DNA of 64,000 nucleotides from Gari tellinella (taxonomy: Eukaryota > Mollusca > Bivalvia > Cardiida > Psammobiidae). The stretch spans positions 4,774,001 to 4,838,000 of the forward strand of contig OV277858.1 of the NCBI GenBank assembly GCA_922989275.2. The letters are read 5' to 3'. The position numbers and the translations under genes are program-made. Position 1 is the stretch's first letter, and the number at the start of each line of letters is the position of its first letter. Positions 62,660 to 64,000 of the stretch are shown in pieces. Below the pieces are notes generated by a model that was given only the letters and a program-made list of their open reading frames with translations, was not told where the DNA came from and searched no databases.

Positions 62660-63167
62660 GTAATACTGATTGATCCATTTTATGCGGCTCACCATATATT
62701 CTAGTGTAAACATACTGTATTTCTCCTTGTAGATACCCAGTATGACTTATAGTTGGGGCAAATTGTTTCGGTCCTCGCTGCTTGTCTGTCCACAGATTGA
62801 AACTTGACCATAAATTTTGAATCACATATGATCTATAAAGACTTCAATATTATATGATAGAGACTTCATAGTTTGCATTTGGTCTCAATTCAAGGTCAAG
62901 GTCATGTAGAGGTTATTTAAATACTTAATAGGCTGAATTTAACATTGGTCATAACTTTTGAACTTAGTAACATGTGATAGAAACTTCATAGTCGGTATAT
63001 GTACTCATCTGATAAAGCTCTTGATTTCAATACAAGTTTGGTCATGTCTGTCAAAGTCATAAGAGGTTATGGTAAAGTCAGGCATAGTGTTGACTTCAAA
63101 CTTCATATACAGACATATCTCATTGACCAGGAGTGCAGTGTGTAAGAACCGTTACTCCGTCATCAGT
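62660..63167 (+). repeat. Intron with short dispersed-repeat pieces
   Basis: TTGAATCACATATGATCTAT, GAGACTTCATAGTTTGCATT and CAAGGTCAAGGTCATGTAGA echo the repeat at 17255. 63085-63165 is one unit of the 48.4-kb array (TGACTTCAAACTTCATATAC, GAGTGCAGTGTGTAAGAACC). It is directly followed by the next hairpin start. Confidence 0.6.
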
Positions 63168-64000
63168 ATTTTTAGCTCACCTGAGCTAGCTCAGGGTGAG
63201 CTTTTGCTATCCTTGAATGTCTGGCGTCCGTTGTTCGTCGTCCGTCGTTCGTCGTCCGTCGTCCGTCGTCAACAATTTTAGTGTTTACACTCTCGAGGCC
63301 ACAATTTTTATTCAATCTTTCTCAAACTTGCTCAGATTGTTATTTACTATAAGAGTTCAGATGAGTTTGAATCTGGTTTAAATCAAACCAATAGATCAAG
63401 AGTTATCAACCTTTGAATTGCTGAAAATGCCATATTTAACAGTTTTTACACTCTAGAGGCCACAATATTTATCTAATCTTTCTTAAACTTGCCCAAATTG
63501 AATATTTTTACAAGATTTCAGATGAGTTTGATTATGGTTGAAATGAGACCTACAGATCAAGAGTTATCTACCTTTGATTTGCTGAAAATTCTATATTTAA
63601 CAGTGTTTACACTCTAAAGACCACAATTTTTATCCAATCTATCTCAACCTTGCTCAGATTGTATATTACCATAAGAATTCAGAGGAGTTTGATTATGGTT
63701 GAAATCAGAACAATAGGTCGAGAGTTATCTACCTTTGAATTGCTGAAAATGTAAAATTTAACAGTGTTTACACTCTAGAGGCTACAATATTTATCTAATC
63801 GTTTTCAAACTTGCCCAGATTGTATATTACCTTGAGAGTTCAAAGGAGTTTGATTATGGTTAAAAACAGACCAATAGGTCATGAATTATCTACCTTTGAA
63901 TTGCTGAAAATGACATATTGTAGGGTTTTTACACTCTAGAGGCCACAATTTTTATCAAATCTTTTTCAAACTTGCCCAGATTATAAATGACTATATAAGT
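63168..64000 (+). repeat. AGCTCACCTGAGC repeat with ~155-bp units, runs off the window
   Basis: Start hairpin TTTAGCTCACCTGAGCTAGC / GCTCAGGGTGAGCTTT, then GTCTGGCGTCCGTTGTTCG and repeated GTCGTCCGTC. Units with TTTACACTCTAGAGGCCACA, AACTTGCCCAGATTGTATAT and GAGTTATCTACCTTTGAATT recur five times before the window ends. The reversed array at 31690-32720 belongs to the same subfamily. Confidence 0.85.

Overview
The window looks like gene-poor, AT-rich animal nuclear DNA. Canonical GT/AG exons, tRNA-derived SINEs, Penelope-like, LTR and non-LTR retroelement remains, and many short inverted-repeat elements all point to a metazoan. The recurring repeats that open with a self-complementary 'AGCTCACCTGAGC...GCTCAAGGTGAGCT' type start and close with AGGTGAGCGAT suggest a bivalve mollusc. 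That taxonomic call is recognition, not a search result.

One host gene can be supported, on the + strand. Four short exons (604-684, 3752-3820, 4724-4780, 62598-62659) are bounded by AG/GT sites and share one open frame: the three junctions between them and the entry to the first are all phase 1, and only the last donor is phase 0. They encode an acidic, Ser/Asp/Glu-rich stretch followed by a charged Gln/Lys/Glu-rich stretch. I do not recognise the protein. If no small exon was missed, the third intron is about 57.8 kb and is almost entirely repeats.

Layout. 0-5 kb: SINE, first three exons, degenerate tandem repeats. 5-11 kb: a dense cluster of short inverted-repeat elements, several carrying one ~73-bp hairpin inside three different kinds of termini. 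11-24 kb: relics, simple repeats and hairpins. 24.1-26.0 kb: a wrecked DNA polymerase B gene of the protein-primed kind. 27.3-31.4 kb: a 4-kb element with ~680-bp terminal inverted repeats and a broken C2H2-finger ORF. 31.7-35 kb: reverse-oriented repeats, a 558-bp inverted-repeat element, tandem duplications. 35.8-38.6 kb: two different Penelope-like relics side by side. 38.6-43.4 kb: the 5' part of an LTR retrotransposon on the minus strand (LTR, primer-binding site, long leader, frameshifted gag), cut at the Penelope-like relic. 43.4-44.3 kb: a large palindrome. 45-48 kb: a non-LTR relic and two inverted-repeat elements. 48.4-51.7 kb: tandem and dispersed repeats. 51.7-57.0 kb: a 5.3-kb inverted-repeat element with a 3-bp target duplication, carrying a ~3-kb array of 42-bp units, inserted in an older repeat whose uninterrupted relative lies next door. 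57-64 kb: more of the same repeats and the fourth exon.

The strongest candidates for something undescribed are the 5.3-kb minisatellite-carrying element, the 4-kb long-TIR element with its finger protein, and the hairpin core shared by three families of short elements. No bacterial features (operons, Shine-Dalgarno sites, CRISPR) are present.
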